5,358 nt of DNA from assembly GCA_018896315.1 (NCBI GenBank), contig JAHIMV010000096.1:1-5358 (forward strand). The letters are read 5' to 3'. The notes under the pieces were generated by a model. It did no database searches. It had not been told where the DNA came from and saw only the letters and a list, made by a program, of their open reading frames with translations. Below are positions 4,366 to 5,358 of the stretch, piece after piece. The stretch's first letter is position 1, and each line of letters opens with the position of its first letter. A program made the position numbers and the translations under genes. Origin of the DNA: Patescibacteria group bacterium (lineage in GTDB: Bacteria > Patescibacteriota > Patescibacteriia > UBA2591 > UBA6264).

Positions 4366-5358
4366 GAAAATTAAAAAAATTTACCCTGTTAAATGTCGCT
4401 TTGCGACAATTTCGCCTTTGGCGAAATTATTTAACAGGGTAAATGGAAAATTAAGTCGTAGATTTTTCTTTACCCTGAACCGAGTTTACTCTGGTTTAGG
4501 GCTTGGCGGCATTTTCACCCTGTTAAATGTCGCTTTGCGACAATTTCGCCCTTACCTTGTTAAATGTCGCTTTGCGACAATTTCGCCTTCGGCAAAATTA
4601 TTTAACAGGGCGAGGCGAAATTATTTAACAGGGTTTATTTTATTAACAATATTATTTATAGGATTCATTGTTCCCATGTTCCCATGTTCCCATGTTCCAA
4701 CGTTCCCATGTTCCAATGTTCCAATGTTCCAATGTTCTAATGACGCTTTTGCCTGGACCCCTCCTGCTTCTCCTCCTCCTGGAGGTAATGTTGCAGAACC
4801 GCTTAATACTGGTGATACAGCTCAAGGAAAAACTGGCAATCTTGGCATTGGAACAGCTTCCCCAACAACCAAATTAGATGTTTGGGGAAACATTGAGACA
4901 ACAGGAGCAATTACCATTGATGGCAGAATGACAGCGTCAGAATTTTATGATGGCGTTTACTATCTTAACCCAGCAGACAATACAACATCTTTAAATGTTT
5001 TAGGCTCAATTACTGCTATGGGAACAACCAGCGCTAACTATTTTGCCGGTAATGTTGGAATTGGTTCATCAAGTCCAGGATACAAATTAGATGTTAATGG
5101 GTCTTTGAACGCCACCAGTATTTATATTAATGGGGCGCAAATTACTGGAGGATTATGGACATCTGGTTCAGGCCTTATTTATTATAACTCCGGCAACGTC
5201 GGTATCGGGACAACCTCCCCAGATACCCTCTTAACCATTGCCAATAATTCTTGGATTTCTGGAAAGAACAGCGCAGGAACAGGTTCAGTAAATATGTTTA
5301 AAGTAAATACTTCTGATGAAATTGATGTAGGCGGAACCTTAAATATAGGCACACTTGG
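4316..5358 (+). CDS. Secreted surface protein with VGIGTTSP repeats, 3' end beyond window
   Basis: From ATG 4316 the frame stays open to the right edge: 347 codons with no stop. Residues 1-25 (MKKEKNVFHSVEVSNGVKIK...) are basic. About 22-105 are largely encoded by palindromic insertions, giving two copies of a VKCRFATISPxAKLFNR peptide and one out-of-phase version. A hydrophobic core GFILLTILFIGFIV (106-119) is the signal-peptide h-region. Three octapeptides VPxFxCS(H/N) at 119-142 separate it from DAFA (143-146), the likely signal-peptidase site before W147. The mature start AWTPPASPPPGGNV...PLNTG is characteristic of CPR exported proteins. Repeats with (V/L)GIG-x-x-SP-x-x-KLDV form follow at about 176, 247 and 295, as in fibre and tail-tip-like proteins. 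It is probably a surface or pilus-associated adhesin. The 24-residue gap before AFA may impair cleavage and leave the protein anchored. Confidence 0.85.
   Translation, partial: MKKEKNVFHSVEVSNGVKIKKIYPVKCRFATISPLAKLFNRVNGKLSRRFFFTLNRVYSGLGLGGIFTLLNVALRQFRPYLVKCRFATISPSAKLFNRARRNYLTGFILLTILFIGFIVPMFPCSHVPTFPCSNVPMFQCSNDAFAWTPPASPPPGGNVAEPLNTGDTAQGKTGNLGIGTASPTTKLDVWGNIETTGAITIDGRMTASEFYDGVYYLNPADNTTSLNVLGSITAMGTTSANYFAGNVGIGSSSPGYKLDVNGSLNATSIYINGAQITGGLWTSGSGLIYYNSGNVGIGTTSPDTLLTIANNSWISGKNSAGTGSVNMFKVNTSDEIDVGGTLNIGTL
4379..4444 (+). repeat. Three-way-junction palindrome, copy A, in the coding sequence
   Basis: A perfect 16-bp outer stem, ATTTACCCTGTTAAAT (4379-4394) with ATTTAACAGGGTAAAT (4429-4444), encloses two perfect hairpins. 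These are TGTCGC-TTT-GCGACA (4394-4408) and AATTTCGCC-TTT-GGCGAAATT (4408-4428). The whole 66-bp unit (a multiple of three) is translated without a stop and contributes IYPVKCRFATISPLAKLFN to the leader of the surface protein. The perfect symmetry suggests a recent or maintained element. Confidence 0.85.
4473..4501 (+). repeat. CCCTG...TAGGG hairpin in the coding sequence
   Basis: CCCT (4473-4476) pairs with AGGG (4498-4501), G4477 wobbles with T4497, AACC (4478-4481) pairs with GGTT (4493-4496), and GAG (4482-4484) with CTC (4489-4491), around a TTTA loop with one bulged T. It sits between the two larger palindromes and shares their CCCTG start. It is translated in frame (TLNRVYSGLG). Confidence 0.55.
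4517..4634 (+). repeat. Three-way-junction palindrome, copy B, with copy C nested in its loop
   Basis: The outer copy B starts ACCCTGTTAAAT (4517-4528) plus the GTCGC-TTT-GCGAC hairpin and the left hairpin arm AATTTCGCC (to 4550). Its right half, GGCGAAATT then ATTTAACAGGGT, lies at 4614-4634. The 3-base loop that separates the arms in copy A is replaced here by 63 bases (4551-4613), most of which are another copy C. Copy C has CCTTGTTAAAT (4555-4565), the same GTCGC hairpin, AATTTCGCC-TTC-GGCAAAATT with one mismatch, and ATTTAACAGGG (4600-4610). The net gain of 60 bases keeps the frame. Copies A and C are read in one phase and B in another, all without stops. Confidence 0.85.
4669..4740 (+). 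repeat. Octanucleotide tandem repeat, nine units, in the signal-peptide region
   Basis: Nine head-to-tail 8-bp units of consensus TGTTCC(C/A)A fill 72 bases with a few substitutions (CGTTCCCA at 4701, TGTTCTAA at 4733). Three units make eight codons, so the array encodes three octapeptides, VPxFxCS(H/N). It lies between the signal-peptide hydrophobic core and the AFA cleavage motif. A one-unit change shifts the frame; a three-unit change adds or removes one octapeptide. The same unit occurs three times at 922-945. Confidence 0.85.

Noticed and set aside
4379..4634. Structured non-coding RNA or CRISPR-like locus between genes
   Set aside because: The three-way-junction repeats looked intergenic at first, but an uninterrupted frame with a good ribosome-binding site runs through all of them, so coding is the better explanation. 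An additional RNA role cannot be excluded.
4668..4877. 69-codon + frame starting MFPCSHVPMFQ
   Set aside because: It is an out-of-phase reading of the octanucleotide array and the start of the mature surface protein. The frame from 4316 explains the region and continues into clear VGIG-type repeats.
1..5358. tRNA or rRNA genes
   Set aside because: No cloverleaf-like arrangement with TTC-type T-loop signatures and no rRNA-like conserved sequence was seen on either strand.

Overview
The window looks like an accessory region of a Candidate Phyla Radiation (Patescibacteria) genome, most likely a parcubacterium. This is inferred from protein style, not from a marker gene. The clues are low GC, mostly leaderless-looking starts with little Shine-Dalgarno sequence, two prepilin-like genes, a secreted protein opening with AWTPP...PPGGNV...PLNTG followed by VGIGTTSP-type repeats, a DUF4143 ATPase, a four-helix-bundle remnant, and a DUF6922/AbiEii pair. 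TAA and TGA both act as stops, so nothing suggests UGA recoding.

Layout on the + strand, where all genes lie: (1) 1-68, tail of an unidentified gene; (2) 80-733, a PilW/GspJ-like prepilin; (3) 738-895, a non-coding decayed inverted repeat flanked by a 12-bp direct repeat; (4) 904-1719, a PilX-like minor pilin whose leader holds an in-frame octanucleotide repeat and a hairpin; (5) 1730-1796, a promoter-like sequence and a 26-bp tandem duplication; (6) 1804-3056, an AAA_14/DUF4143 ATPase broken by one missing base; (7) 3084-3229, a 12-codon four-helix-bundle remnant followed by a GC-rich repeat; (8) 3279-4156, an overlapping DUF6922/AbiEii toxin-antitoxin-like pair; (9) 4193-4365, a leader region with strong palindromes; (10) 4316 to the right edge, a long open frame for a secreted repeat protein.

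The most striking feature is how repeats sit inside genes. The surface-protein gene is open for 347 codons to the window edge. Its first ~145 codons contain a perfect three-way-junction palindrome, a second hairpin, a further copy of the palindrome that carries another copy nested in one of its hairpin loops, and nine copies of an 8-bp repeat between the signal-peptide hydrophobic core and the AFA cleavage motif. The frame survives all of these. The same 8-bp repeat, again in a multiple of three units and in the same coding phase, sits in the leader of the PilX-like pilin beside a triloop hairpin. Both arrays therefore lie in N-terminal export signals of cell-surface proteins, where unit gain or loss would switch reading frame. 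This resembles in principle the in-frame Rickettsia palindromic elements and phase-variable simple repeats, but no activity can be shown from one sequence.

Functionally, the two prepilins and the secreted repeat protein probably belong to a type IV pilus or surface-adhesion locus. The ATPase, four-helix remnant and toxin-antitoxin pair look like a decaying accessory insertion between them.
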